From positions 868,001 to 932,000 of the forward strand of contig CBDHEY010000004.1 in the NCBI GenBank assembly GCA_965262305.1: a DNA stretch of 64,000 nucleotides, read 5' to 3'. This stretch comes from CBDHEY01 sp965262305 (GTDB lineage: Bacteria; Pseudomonadota; Gammaproteobacteria; Pseudomonadales; Cellvibrionaceae). This document shows, in pieces, positions 1 to 9,240 of the stretch (position 1 is its first letter; each line of letters begins with the position of its first letter). Position numbers and translations under genes: made by a program. The notes under the pieces were generated by a model that was not told the DNA's origin, did no database searches, and saw only the letters and a program-made list of their open reading frames with translations.

Positions 1-1
1 G

Positions 2-271
2 GCAGGTTTTTTATCTCACGAACAACAATGGATGAATCAACTTTTTCGCCAACTAGGCTATGTTGATGCGTTTCGTACTTGTGTGCCCGAAGAAGGAGAG
101 TATTCGTGGTGGCCTTCAGGGACGGTTGGGACTGGTCGAGGAATGAGAGTCGATTACCAGGTTATTTCTGAAGGCGTGAAGAAGAAAGTTGAGTATGCAG
201 CGTTGTATAAAACAAAGACGTTCTCAAGTCATCTTCCATTGATTGTCGATTACGATATTGATGAGTTATAG
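2..271 (+). CDS. crc: Crc-type catabolite repression control protein, 3' end only
   Basis: The reading frame is open from the window edge, so the start lies outside; about 89 C-terminal residues are visible. They resemble the end of Pseudomonas Crc, a member of the exonuclease III / EEP fold: a tryptophan-methionine segment near the start, GYVDAFR, EYSWWP, RVDYQ, and a tail reading FSSHLPLIVDYD. True exonuclease III enzymes carry Ser-Asp-His here, but this protein has Ser-Ser-His, and Crc has Ser-Gln-His. Loss of that aspartate argues for the non-nuclease Crc branch, which works with Hfq to repress translation of catabolic mRNAs (family knowledge). An ordinary xthA paralogue is the alternative. 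The gene converges on argH. Confidence 0.75.
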   Translation, partial: AGFLSHEQQWMNQLFRQLGYVDAFRTCVPEEGEYSWWPSGTVGTGRGMRVDYQVISEGVKKKVEYAALYKTKTFSSHLPLIVDYDIDEL

Positions 272-309
272 AGAATTAACTAAAAGCACACTGCTTTTAG
301 TTAATTCTC
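271..309. terminator. Perfect 18-bp inverted repeat, likely bidirectional terminator
   Basis: The left arm at 271-288 and the right arm at 292-309 are exact reverse complements around a 3-base CAC loop. The last base of the crc stop codon is the first base of the stem, and argH ends ten bases further on. The position between convergent genes suggests a shared terminator. The stem is AT-rich and no strong T run follows on either side, so termination is inferred from position and symmetry. Confidence 0.6.
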
Positions 310-318
310 AAACCCTAT

Positions 319-1716
319 CTATCTTTTCAATAAGCTCTCTTTAGCTGTTTTAGCTGCACTTTTAACTTGATCCGGTGCTGTTCCGCCCAGGTGATTTCGA
401 GCATTAACAGAGCCTTCTAACGTCAAAACTTGGAATACGTCTTGATCTATTGATTCTGAAAAAGCCTTTAGTTCATCCAGTGTCATATCGGATAAATCCT
501 TATTTTGTTCTAACCCATAAGCTACTGCTTTTCCTACTATTTCATGTGAATCTCTAAATGGAATACCTTTACGCACCAGATAGTCGGCTAAATCTGTCGC
601 AGTTGAAAAGCCTCGTTTTGCAGCTTCATACATAAACTCTTTCCTAGGCTTAATTGCTGGAGCCATATCCGCAAAGGCCCTTAGGCAATCTTTAACCGTA
701 TCAATAGTATCAAAAAGAGGTTCTTTGTCTTCCTGGTTGTCTTTGTTGTATGCCAAAGGCTGAGATTTCATTAGGGTAAGAAGGCTTACTAGATGCCCAT
801 TAACTCGTCCTACCTTTCCGCGAATGAGCTCTGGCACGTCTGGGTTTTTCTTTTGCGGCATTATTGATGATCCGGTACAAAATCGATCCGGTAAATCTAT
901 AAAGTTGAACTGGGCCGATGCCCAAAGCACAAGTTCCTCGCTAAATCGTGACATATGGGTAAGTAATAGCGCAGCAAAGCTGCAAAATTCGATGGCAAAA
1001 TCACGGTCACTAACCGAGTCAAGAGAATTACGTGTAGGTGAATCAAAACCAAGGAGGCTAGCAGACAGCTCTCTATCAATAGGGTAGGAAGTGCCAGCGA
1101 GGGCAGCCGCGCCAAGTGGGCATTGATTGAGTCTTGCTCTGCAGTCCATTAAGCGTCCGTAATCGCGTTCGAGCATTTCGTTCCATGCGAGTAAATGATG
1201 TCCAAAGGTCACAGGTTGTGCTGTTTGTAAATGCGTAAAGCCCGGCATAATGGTTGTGGCCTCTTGTTCTGCCAATTCCACTAATCCAGATTGTAAGCGA
1301 GTGAGTTCTTGGTTGATCAGGTCAATTTCGTCGCGTAAATATAACCGAATATCGGTTGCAACTTGGTCATTTCGTGATCGTCCAGTATGAAGCTTTTTAC
1401 CGGTAACACCAATTTGTTCTGTTAGTGCGGCTTCAATATTCATGTGAACATCTTCGAGCGATACAGACCACTCAAAAGCCCCTTCTTCAATTTGAGCTTT
1501 AACTCGATTGAGTCCATTAATAATGGCTTTGGCTTCAGACTCAGTCAAAACCCCTGTTTTTGCAAGCATGGTTGCGTGGGCGATAGATCCAGAGATATCT
1601 TGATTGTAGAAGCGTTGGTCAAACTCTACAGATGCCGTAAAACGCTCAACAAATGCATCGGTTGCTTCGGAAAATCTTCCACCCCAGGGTTTTGCAAGCT
1701 TAGTGTCTTTACTCAT
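319..1716 (-). CDS. argH: Argininosuccinate lyase
   Basis: Cytoplasmic enzyme that splits argininosuccinate into arginine and fumarate, the last step of arginine synthesis. At 465 residues it has the normal family length. The fumarase/ASL superfamily signature GSSIMPQKKNPD is at residues 282-293, with HTGRSRND at 110-117 and the THLQ active-site segment near 161. The start is an ATG. The gene is divergent from algZ with 91 bp between them, as in Pseudomonas, and convergent with crc. Nothing is missing or broken. Confidence 0.98.
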   Translation of the reverse strand: MSKDTKLAKPWGGRFSEATDAFVERFTASVEFDQRFYNQDISGSIAHATMLAKTGVLTESEAKAIINGLNRVKAQIEEGAFEWSVSLEDVHMNIEAALTEQIGVTGKKLHTGRSRNDQVATDIRLYLRDEIDLINQELTRLQSGLVELAEQEATTIMPGFTHLQTAQPVTFGHHLLAWNEMLERDYGRLMDCRARLNQCPLGAAALAGTSYPIDRELSASLLGFDSPTRNSLDSVSDRDFAIEFCSFAALLLTHMSRFSEELVLWASAQFNFIDLPDRFCTGSSIMPQKKNPDVPELIRGKVGRVNGHLVSLLTLMKSQPLAYNKDNQEDKEPLFDTIDTVKDCLRAFADMAPAIKPRKEFMYEAAKRGFSTATDLADYLVRKGIPFRDSHEIVGKAVAYGLEQNKDLSDMTLDELKAFSESIDQDVFQVLTLEGSVNARNHLGGTAPDQVKSAAKTAKESLLKR

Positions 1717-1807
1717 AACTATTTCTTGTGTATATGCGACTTAAAAAATGGCGAACATTATACCTAACTGTTTTAATTAGAGGAGACTAAAAATAAAAGG
1801 TGCCAGC
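1717..1807. promoter_or_regulatory. Divergent promoter region argH / algZ
   Basis: This 91-bp interval separates the divergent starts of argH and algZ and must hold both promoters. It is AT-rich (for example TTTTAATTAGAGG near 1770). I could not assign convincing -35 and -10 boxes. A GAGGAG at about 1779 is too far from the GTG start at 1808 to serve as its ribosome site; AAGG at 1797-1800 fits better. Confidence 0.4.
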
Positions 1808-2866
1808 GTGCTTAAACGGTCACAAAACTTTTTGCCAGATTTGTGTAGCGTTCAATCTGTATTTGCGCTTACTCTCGTAGGTGAGCTATTAGCATTAGCA
1901 TTGGTTATTGCAGATGGCGGGCTTCGTTCCTTTACTTGGTTAAAATTTGGTATGGTTTCCATATCTGTTCAATGGGTGATTTTGGCGAGTGCTGCATGTA
2001 TTTGTCCCTTGAGGCCTTGGTTTGATAAAAAGGGAGGTGTCGTTGCTGGAGCAGTAAGTTACCTTATTGTTTTATTCATTACTCTAGTCGTATCTGTGGT
2101 AGGTCACTGGACGCAAACATTGCACTTCGATGTAGATTTATATTTTGTTATTGGAAATCTCGTCATTTCTTCTGTATTTGCTGGAGTACTTCTCCGCTAC
2201 TTTTTTATCCAACAGCAATTACGCAATCAACAACAAGCTGAACTGCACGCAAGAGTTCAAGCGCTTCAATCGCGCATCAGACCGCATTTCTTATTTAATA
2301 GTATGAATAGTATTGCGAGTTTAGTTCACATCGATCCTATTCAAGCAGAAAAGATGGTCATAAATTTATCGCAATTATTTAGGGCAAGTCTTAACGAAGC
2401 GTCTCTAGTGCCAATAGAAAGTGAAATTGAGCTTTGCAGAAAGTTTGTCTCAATCGAACAGGCAAGGTTAGGTGATCGATTAATCGTGCAATGGGATATT
2501 GGGGGACTTAATGGTAAAGCGCTTATTCCGAGTCTATTAATTCAGCCTTTATTAGAAAATGCGATTTACCATGGCATTCAACCCTTGGTTGATGGGGGTG
2601 TTGTAAAAATAATGATCAAGTCTGATGGTCATCAAGTGCATCTATCCATAAACAACCCTTATGCTGCAAAAGATGAAATGGAAAAGACTTCGCAGATGGA
2701 TAATAACAATGGAATGGCCCTCGATAACATTCGCAATCGTTTATCTGCATATTTTGGGGTTAAAGCCAAAATGCACATAAATCGCGAAAAATCCGTTTTT
2801 AATGTGGATTTAAGCTATCCCTTATTAACCGAAATTGAAACCAATTTAAACCTAGGTGCTAGTTAA
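1808..2866 (+). CDS. algZ: Sensor histidine kinase AlgZ/FimS, LytS type
   Basis: Membrane histidine kinase of the LytS/YehU (His_kinase, PF06580) type, partner of AlgR. The N-terminal ~135 residues hold several hydrophobic helices. The phosphoacceptor block RPHFLFNSMNS is at 158-168, with the candidate histidine at 160. The N box QPLLENAIYHG is near 246-256, and the glycine box GMALDNIRNR is near 302. In Pseudomonas, FimS/AlgZ with AlgR controls type IV pilus assembly and alginate. The start is GTG at 1808, preceded by AAGG. The stop lies about 70 bp before algR, suggesting one transcript. Confidence 0.9.
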   Translation: MLKRSQNFLPDLCSVQSVFALTLVGELLALALVIADGGLRSFTWLKFGMVSISVQWVILASAACICPLRPWFDKKGGVVAGAVSYLIVLFITLVVSVVGHWTQTLHFDVDLYFVIGNLVISSVFAGVLLRYFFIQQQLRNQQQAELHARVQALQSRIRPHFLFNSMNSIASLVHIDPIQAEKMVINLSQLFRASLNEASLVPIESEIELCRKFVSIEQARLGDRLIVQWDIGGLNGKALIPSLLIQPLLENAIYHGIQPLVDGGVVKIMIKSDGHQVHLSINNPYAAKDEMEKTSQMDNNNGMALDNIRNRLSAYFGVKAKMHINREKSVFNVDLSYPLLTEIETNLNLGAS

Positions 2867-2935
2867 CGTGATAATTAAGAAAAGCGTGTTTAAAGTTCTT
2901 TATCGCTTTGAATGTCTGATTTGGAGGTCATATTA

Positions 2936-3682
2936 ATGCACGTTCTTGTTGTTGATGATGAGCCTCTTGCTAGAAAGCGCATTATTAAGATGCTGGAATC
3001 TGAAGGCAGTTTTATTGTGGTGGGTGAGGCTGGTAGTGGCGAGCAGGCATGTAAGAGTGTTGAGTTACTAGATCCTGAGTTAGTTTTAATGGATGTTCGT
3101 ATGCCTGGCATGGATGGAATCGAAGCCGCTAAGCGAATTTCTCAGTTACCCGAACCTCCTGCGATGGTTTTTTGCACCGCATATGATGAATATGCGTTAC
3201 AAGCATTTGAGGCTTTTGCGGCAGGTTACCTTGTTAAGCCGGTTGAGCAAGCGAAGTTACATGAAGTGCTTAGTAAAATACTCCAGCTTAATAAAGCTCA
3301 AAGAGCAGTACTAGATGCCAAAACCAAAGATGCCGCTCATGAGATTAATAAAAGAAGTCATATTTCGGCAAAAACTCACTCTGGAATTGAGCTGATCGCA
3401 GTTGATTCAATTCTTTGCTTTGTTGCAGATCAAAAGTATGTCTCCGTAATTCATAAAGATGGTGAAGTTTTGGTTGACGATACACTAAAAGATCTCGAGA
3501 TCGAATTCAGCGGTGAATTTATACGCGTTCATCGGAATGCATTGGTCGCGGTCAAGCAAATCGCTGGCATAGAAAAGTCAGATGCTAGTCATCACGAAGT
3601 AAAATTCAAAGAGAGCAGCTATCGCGCCGTGATTAGTCGGAGGCATTTAGCAAAAGTACGTGAAGTGATTACACAGCTATAA
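2936..3682 (+). CDS. algR: LytTR-family response regulator AlgR
   Basis: Two-domain response regulator. The receiver has the acidic pair at residues 7-8 and phosphoacceptor Asp53 in LMDVRMPG; a LytTR DNA-binding domain fills roughly residues 140-245. The frame opens at 2912, but the ATG at 2936 is preferred: GGAGG sits at 2923-2927 with eight bases of spacing, and the product MHVLVVDDEP matches the usual AlgR N-terminus. The length of 248 residues is normal. It lies directly after its cognate kinase algZ and upstream of hemC, the same order as in Pseudomonas aeruginosa. Confidence 0.93.
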   Translation: MHVLVVDDEPLARKRIIKMLESEGSFIVVGEAGSGEQACKSVELLDPELVLMDVRMPGMDGIEAAKRISQLPEPPAMVFCTAYDEYALQAFEAFAAGYLVKPVEQAKLHEVLSKILQLNKAQRAVLDAKTKDAAHEINKRSHISAKTHSGIELIAVDSILCFVADQKYVSVIHKDGEVLVDDTLKDLEIEFSGEFIRVHRNALVAVKQIAGIEKSDASHHEVKFKESSYRAVISRRHLAKVREVITQL

Positions 3683-3889
3683 GAATGTAAAATGTGTAAG
3701 CGAGTTTTTTGGTTCATACCGCTTAAAACTAATCTAAAGAACCAGAAGTTTGTTAAGTGCATCAAGGTGAATGAATAGCTAAAATAAGAACAAATAGCGC
3801 TAAGCTGGCAATGTATTTGGTTAAAGTCCTTGCTTGATTAGATAAATAGCATATTGGCCTACATCTATATTTTATAAAAGAGAAAATAA

Positions 3890-4813
3890 ATGAAACAACT
3901 ACGTATCGCGACAAGAAAAAGCCCTTTGGCGCTATGGCAAGCCGAGTTTGTAAAAAGTGAGCTGTTGAAGACTCATCAAGATTTGGACGTCGTTTTAGTG
4001 CCTATGACTTCTCGTGGCGATAAAATACTCGATGTACCCCTGGCAAAAGTTGGTGGAAAAGGCTTGTTTGTAAAAGAGCTAGAGCAGGGGCTTCTTGATC
4101 ACGAAGCAGATATCGCTGTTCACTCTATGAAAGATGTGCCTATGGAGTTCCCTGATGGTCTTGGCCTTAAGGTAATTTGTGAGCGAGAAGATCCAAGAGA
4201 TGCACTTGTATCTGACAAGTACACCACTTTGGAAGAGCTGCCAAGTGAAGCAATTGTCGGTACTTCAAGTTTGAGGCGACAAACGCAATTACTTAATTTA
4301 AGACCTGATTTGAATGTTACTTTTTTACGCGGAAACGTTAATACACGTTTAGCAAAATTGGATGCGGGCGAGTATGACGCAATTATTCTAGCTTCAGCGG
4401 GATTAAAAAGATTGGAAATGCGAGACCGAATCAGTGGCTTTCTCTCGCCTGAACAAATTTTACCTGCAGGTGGACAGGGTGCAGTGGGCATTGAGTGTCG
4501 TGTTGATGATGAAAAAACTATCCAGCTAATTCAACCATTGCATCACCATTTGACCGCTGAGAGAGTGCTTGCCGAAAGAGCCGTTAATCGTGCGTTAGAA
4601 GGCGGATGCCAGGTACCAATTGGTGCTTATGCGTTGCACCAAGAAGATCAAATTTGGCTTCGTGCTTTGGTTGGAGAGCCTGATGGTCAAGAAATTCTGA
4701 GAGAAGAAATAACCGGCCCAGCTAGTAAATGTGAAGAGTTAGGCAAGATTCTGGCAGAACGGTTATTAGCAGCAGGAGCAGACAAAATTTTAGCGAAAGT
4801 CTATGGGGAATGA
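3890..4813 (+). CDS. hemC: Hydroxymethylbilane synthase (porphobilinogen deaminase)
   Basis: Cytoplasmic haem-pathway enzyme that polymerises four porphobilinogen units into hydroxymethylbilane on a dipyrromethane cofactor. The cofactor-binding cysteine is Cys240 in EGGCQVPIGA, and catalytic Asp82 lies in HSMKDVP. The N-terminal RIATRKSPLALWQ is typical, as is the length of 307 residues. The ATG start follows AGAGAA. The 207 bp upstream of the gene probably contain its promoter. It overlaps hemD by 11 bp, so HemC and HemD, which act in sequence, are likely translationally coupled. Confidence 0.98.
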   Translation: MKQLRIATRKSPLALWQAEFVKSELLKTHQDLDVVLVPMTSRGDKILDVPLAKVGGKGLFVKELEQGLLDHEADIAVHSMKDVPMEFPDGLGLKVICEREDPRDALVSDKYTTLEELPSEAIVGTSSLRRQTQLLNLRPDLNVTFLRGNVNTRLAKLDAGEYDAIILASAGLKRLEMRDRISGFLSPEQILPAGGQGAVGIECRVDDEKTIQLIQPLHHHLTAERVLAERAVNRALEGGCQVPIGAYALHQEDQIWLRALVGEPDGQEILREEITGPASKCEELGKILAERLLAAGADKILAKVYGE

Positions 4814-5612
4814 TTCTAAGTATTGTGTTTTAGCGACAAGGCCCGAAGCGCAAAATCAAACTTGGTTGAATCGGCTTATTACAGAAGGATATGACGTTTT
4901 AGCAATGCCATTGCTTGAATTGATTACAGTAAGTGATAGGGTAAACGGGAATGCAATCAAGTCTCAGGTCCTAAATCTAGATCATTATCAAAAATTGATT
5001 TTTGTGAGCCAAAATGCGGTAAATCATGCTTTTGAATGGATTGATCGCTACTGGCCTCAATTCCCCATTGGAATAGAATGTTATTGTGTTGGGAAAAAAA
5101 CGGCGAGCGTTTTAAATCACCATTTGCAGCAATCATCTATATCAATTGCTACTGCTGAGCAGGCGATGAATAGTGAAGAATTGCTTTCTTTACCAGGTTT
5201 GCAGCAGGTTGCTAAAGAAAAGGTTTTAATATTTAAGGGTGTAGGTGGTAGAACCAAAATTCAATCAGAATTAGAAAATCGTAGCGCGCACGTGGAATGT
5301 TGTGATCTCTATCTTCGTGTTCCAAAAGAAATTGAGTTTGCCCGTTTTACTCAATGTATTAACTCATTAGAGACCATTGAAAAAATGATTGTGCCGGTTT
5401 TTAGTGGTGAAAGTATAGAAAATTTTCATCGGCAGATTGCTGAAAAAATGAATGATTGGCCAAAGATACAAATTATTGCTCCAGGTGAAAGGGTTGCTCT
5501 TATAGCGAAAAATTTGGGGTTTGAAAGTATTACAATTGCTAAAAATGCGTCGGAAGGTGAAATGATGCTAGCGATAGCGCGAGCATCAAAACAATTGGGT
5601 AGTGAATTGTGA
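4803..5612 (+). CDS. hemD: Uroporphyrinogen-III synthase
   Basis: Cyclises and inverts ring D of hydroxymethylbilane to give uroporphyrinogen III. HemD sequences vary widely; the call rests on length (269 residues), the opening VLATRPEAQNQTW, the central KLIFVSQNAVNHAFE segment, the later GVGGR stretch and the position between hemC and hemX. The start codon lies within the end of hemC, and the stop overlaps the GTG start of hemX (GTGA), pointing to one operon. Confidence 0.93.
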   Translation: MGNDSKYCVLATRPEAQNQTWLNRLITEGYDVLAMPLLELITVSDRVNGNAIKSQVLNLDHYQKLIFVSQNAVNHAFEWIDRYWPQFPIGIECYCVGKKTASVLNHHLQQSSISIATAEQAMNSEELLSLPGLQQVAKEKVLIFKGVGGRTKIQSELENRSAHVECCDLYLRVPKEIEFARFTQCINSLETIEKMIVPVFSGESIENFHRQIAEKMNDWPKIQIIAPGERVALIAKNLGFESITIAKNASEGEMMLAIARASKQLGSEL

Positions 5613-6904
5613 CAGATTTGAATAAAAATTCAGAAACAGAAGATAAACTTGAAGAAAACGAACTGGATAAAAATAAAAAAAAGGCTGGTAGTTTTGTTGA
5701 AGAGACAACAGGTGTTAGCGGTAAAGATACTTTAGAAGAGTCTGGCGTTATTGTAGATAAAACAAAGGATCCAAAAAATGAGGAATTATCTGCTGACGAA
5801 AAGCAAGAAAAACAAAAATCTAAAAAGGAGAAAGGAACATCATCAAATAAAAAACGATTTCCTTTTATTCTAGTTGTAAATCTCTTTTTAATGCTTGTTA
5901 TTGCCGCTGCAATAGTGTGGATCTTTGTCAAAGTTGAAGAAAATAAGAGTCTGACTGAAAAAGGGCTCAACCAAGTAAATCAAACTATTAGTGCGCAGTA
6001 TCAGCAGATTATCAGTTTGAAAGCGAAGCAAAACACAGACAACAAAACGCTTGTTGGCATCGATAGTGATATAAAAAAGCGAATTAATGGTCTGGAGCAG
6101 ATACAAAAAGCGCAGAACAAGCGACTACTTTCTATATCAACAACTTCTCGTGAAGACTGGTTGCTAGCAGAAGCTGAATATCTTCTAAAGCTGGCTAATC
6201 AACGGGTACTTATCGAAAAAAACGCGACTGGTGCCGATGCGCTATTAGTTGAAGCCGATCAAATACTGTTAGGCCTCGAAGATCCAGACTTGTTTCCACT
6301 ACGCCAAGCAATAGCGAATGACCTGGCCGCTCTTAGGTTAACAAAAAAAATTGATATCGAAGGGCTTTATTTAGGACTATCAGCATTGGCTAATGCCATT
6401 GAGTATTTGCCATCCAAACCGAGTAGAAAAGATATTGGTGCAGAAAAAGTGTCTGATACTCGAACATTAGAAAACAACTCTGATGCCGAAAAAAATGGAG
6501 GTGCTTTTGATGTTGTGTTGGAAAGCTTTGCCACTTTTATGAACAAGTTAAGGGAGTATATTCGGGTCACCAATCATACCGAAAACCCGACTCCGATACT
6601 TGTGCCAGAATTAAATCAGTATGCTCGCCTTAATCTTCGTTTGCTGATTGAAAAATCGCAGTTGGCGCTGTTACGAGAACAGCAAGTTATTTATGATCAA
6701 AGTATCCAGCAAGCCATAGACTGGACCAATACCTATTTTCCTAAATCCCAAGAAACACAAACATTTATTAGCGAGCTAGCATTGCTTGAAGAGCGGCAAG
6801 TTGTCACTAAATTACCCGATATTAGTGGCTCTCTAGAGCTAATTCATTCTTATATTGAACAGCTACATAACCTCAAAGGTATTTCTGTTGAGGTTAAAAA
6901 ATGA
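5609..6904 (+). CDS. hemX: HemX-type membrane protein (uroporphyrinogen C-methyltransferase-like family)
   Basis: HemX family protein of unknown biochemical role. It has a very charged Lys/Glu-rich N-terminal tail of about 85 residues, one transmembrane helix at about 87-108, and then a mainly helical, coiled-coil-like periplasmic region of some 320 residues. No SAM-binding methyltransferase motifs are visible, despite the name often given to the family. GTG start overlapping the hemD stop; its own stop overlaps the hemY ATG. The HemX-HemY pair is conserved after hemD in gammaproteobacteria and is thought to organise the haem pathway at the membrane. Confidence 0.9.
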   Translation: MTDLNKNSETEDKLEENELDKNKKKAGSFVEETTGVSGKDTLEESGVIVDKTKDPKNEELSADEKQEKQKSKKEKGTSSNKKRFPFILVVNLFLMLVIAAAIVWIFVKVEENKSLTEKGLNQVNQTISAQYQQIISLKAKQNTDNKTLVGIDSDIKKRINGLEQIQKAQNKRLLSISTTSREDWLLAEAEYLLKLANQRVLIEKNATGADALLVEADQILLGLEDPDLFPLRQAIANDLAALRLTKKIDIEGLYLGLSALANAIEYLPSKPSRKDIGAEKVSDTRTLENNSDAEKNGGAFDVVLESFATFMNKLREYIRVTNHTENPTPILVPELNQYARLNLRLLIEKSQLALLREQQVIYDQSIQQAIDWTNTYFPKSQETQTFISELALLEERQVVTKLPDISGSLELIHSYIEQLHNLKGISVEVKK

Positions 6905-8094
6905 AATTTCTTATAATTATTAGTGTTGTTTTTTTGCTCGGAGGATCATTTTTAATTGAATTAGTTAAAAATGATTCTGGATATGTACTCATATCGATCG
7001 GTGGATGGACGTTTGAATCGAGCTTTTGGGTGGGGATCCTCTTATTTTTTTTGTTTTGTTTTATCTTATGGTTTGTATTTTGGGGGATTAAGCGAGGTGT
7101 TAAAAAAGTGGGTAGCGGGTTAAATTGGTTTAGTGAGGCGCGAGACAAGTCGACAATTAAACGAACCCAAAAGGGACTCATCCACTATATAGAAGGAAAT
7201 TGGCTTGCTGCCAAAAAAGAATTACTAGGAGCGGCAAAGAAAACGGAATTACCTTTAGTTCATTATCTTGCGGCAGCGCGAAGCGCCTCGGAATTAGGGT
7301 TGAATGACGAAAGCCATTTTTTACTTCAACAAGCCGAAAAAGCTTCTCCTGAAAATGAGTTGGCAATAGCACTGAGTCAAGCGAGAATTCAGCTATTAAA
7401 TAAAGAATACGAACATTGTTTAGCAACATTAAATAAAATTAAAACGACGGCAATCAACAATCCTGTTTTATTGGATCTTTTAAAAAAAGTGTACATCCAG
7501 CTTCAGGATTGGGAATCTCTAATTGAATTAATACCCCGTTTAAAAAAAAGCAAAATTGTATCGATTGATACTTTGTTCTCGTTGGAAAAAAATGCATATC
7601 AATCTCTATTAGTTCAAAATTTTGAAAATGCTTCGCTAGATCAAAAAGAAAAGGCTCTCACGGAAACATGGCAGCTCATTCCCAAAGTACAAAAGAAAGA
7701 TGGGGCGATTATTGCCACCTATGTAAGATATTTACTTGATATGGAGAAAGTTGAAAAAGCTGAATTAGTGATTAGAAATACTCTTAGTCATTCATGGCAT
7801 CACGAGCTGTTGAACCTATATTCAGAATTAAATGGCGGAAACCTGAAGGAGAGACTTATTGTTGCTGAAGCTTGGTTACGAGATCACCCTGGAGATGCGC
7901 TTCTACTACGAGTACTTGGTAAAATCGCTAAAGCGAATAAGCTCTGGGGAAAATCAAAGTCATATTACGAAGATAGTCTTAAACTACGAGATGATCCGCA
8001 AACCTATTTAGATCTTGCAAATTTATTGTCAGAGTTGGGCGAGTACCAGCAAAGTACCGAGCTTTATAAAAAAGGTTTAATGTTGAAAGTGTAA
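6901..8094 (+). CDS. hemY: HemY-type membrane TPR protein
   Basis: Inner-membrane protein with two N-terminal hydrophobic helices (about residues 3-20 and 41-63) followed by a long cytoplasmic TPR-like helical domain; repeats such as LLRVLGKIAKANKLWGKSK and YLDLANLLSELGEYQQS are clear near the C-terminus. This proteobacterial HemY is unrelated to protoporphyrinogen oxidase HemY of Gram-positives. The ATG overlaps the hemX stop (ATGA). It is the last gene of the hem operon. Its length of 397 residues fits the family. Confidence 0.92.
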   Translation: MKFLIIISVVFLLGGSFLIELVKNDSGYVLISIGGWTFESSFWVGILLFFLFCFILWFVFWGIKRGVKKVGSGLNWFSEARDKSTIKRTQKGLIHYIEGNWLAAKKELLGAAKKTELPLVHYLAAARSASELGLNDESHFLLQQAEKASPENELAIALSQARIQLLNKEYEHCLATLNKIKTTAINNPVLLDLLKKVYIQLQDWESLIELIPRLKKSKIVSIDTLFSLEKNAYQSLLVQNFENASLDQKEKALTETWQLIPKVQKKDGAIIATYVRYLLDMEKVEKAELVIRNTLSHSWHHELLNLYSELNGGNLKERLIVAEAWLRDHPGDALLLRVLGKIAKANKLWGKSKSYYEDSLKLRDDPQTYLDLANLLSELGEYQQSTELYKKGLMLKV

Positions 8095-8196
8095 AATGCT
8101 TTTGCATTAGCCTCCGATTAATCTCATACTTTATTAGAATATTTTAGCAGTTGGCTCTATTGCAACTTTCTTTAGGCATAAGCTTTTGGGGGATTT
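8095..8196. other. Gap after hemY with a small hairpin
   Basis: Just after the hemY stop, AATGC-TTTT-GCATT forms a small five-base-pair hairpin (near 8094-8108) that could help to end the hem transcript. The rest probably holds the promoter of the acyltransferase gene; GGGGGA lies four bases before its ATG. Confidence 0.35.
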
Positions 8197-9225
8197 ATGC
8201 GCTTTTACTTGATTGATGCGCTTCGTGGCATTGCGGCACTCTGGGTTGTGTTGTATCACGCTTACGAAGGTGGCCATATCGATCGATTGTTATCTAAAAT
8301 ACCGGATCTTTTGACGATCATTTTGTTCGAAAAGGGACACTACGGAGTGCCGATATTTTTCGTAATCAGTGGTTTTGTCATGGCTCATAGTCTGAACAAA
8401 GATCGTGTTAATCTGTCGTACTTCGGAAAGTTTGTAATTCGAAGGTCAATCAGATTAGACCCACCTTATTGGGGCTCAATTGTATTGGTTCTTGGGTTAG
8501 CTTCTATCTCTGCCATGGTTACAGGGGAAAACTACAGTTTACCTAGCGTTGCACAATTGGTGGCGCACTTGTTTTATGCGCAGGCGATACTGGGTTACGA
8601 GCATATTAATATTATCTATTGGACGTTATGTCTGGAAGTTCAATTTTATCTAATATACTGCTTAATTGTTCTTACTCGTCAAAGGTTTAATTTAAGTCAC
8701 AGGACCGTTTTAGGCTCTTGCGCTATCATCTCACTTATTTGGCCTTTTCAGATTTTACCTGAACCGAGTATAAAGGGGCTATTTCTTCCATTTTGGCATG
8801 CTTTTTTATTGGGGGTGTTTGCTTATCATACTTGGAAAAAGAACTTATCGATGATATTCCTGTTAGGCTACTACTGCCTGCTATTATTTGCATCTATTTA
8901 CTATTATAACGAATTTAGTTTGTTTGCTATTGCCACTGCTATGACGGTTAGTCTAGCGGCGTATTTCGGTCGAATAGGTTCATTAAATTGGTGGGTGCTT
9001 CAGAGACTCGGCCTAATTTCTTATAGCTTGTATTTAACGCATAATCCCATTACTGGAGCAAGTTTCTTTATTTTTTATAAAATATTTGGCCGTTCAGAGT
9101 TTTCTGAAGCATTGGGGTTAGTATTCAATCTTGGAGTATGTATTGTTTTTGCCTATATTTTTTGGTTTGTTTTAGAACGCTGGAGCCTTAGCTTGAGCAA
9201 GAAAATTTCGTTACATAAATCTTAA
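8197..9225 (+). CDS. Acyltransferase 3 family membrane protein (OafA/YrhL type)
   Basis: Integral membrane acyltransferase of the Acyl_transf_3 family (PF01757). The opening DALRGIAALWVVLYHA holds the arginine and histidine typical of the first helix. It is followed by VPIFFVISGFVMAHSL, RRSIRLDPPYW and about ten hydrophobic segments in total. Family members O-acylate polysaccharides, lipopolysaccharide or glycans; the substrate cannot be read from the sequence. No SGNH domain is fused. The length of 342 residues is normal. It is preceded by a strong ribosome site and lies 15 bp before mscS, so the two may be co-transcribed. Confidence 0.88.
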   Translation: MRFYLIDALRGIAALWVVLYHAYEGGHIDRLLSKIPDLLTIILFEKGHYGVPIFFVISGFVMAHSLNKDRVNLSYFGKFVIRRSIRLDPPYWGSIVLVLGLASISAMVTGENYSLPSVAQLVAHLFYAQAILGYEHINIIYWTLCLEVQFYLIYCLIVLTRQRFNLSHRTVLGSCAIISLIWPFQILPEPSIKGLFLPFWHAFLLGVFAYHTWKKNLSMIFLLGYYCLLLFASIYYYNEFSLFAIATAMTVSLAAYFGRIGSLNWWVLQRLGLISYSLYLTHNPITGASFFIFYKIFGRSEFSEALGLVFNLGVCIVFAYIFWFVLERWSLSLSKKISLHKS

Positions 9226-9240
9226 ATGTGAGAGATAAAA

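Noticed and set aside
5539..5970. 143-codon minus-strand frame opposite hemD/hemX
   Set aside because: Ser/Phe-rich product opposite the Lys/Glu-rich N-terminus of HemX; no start signal or homology.
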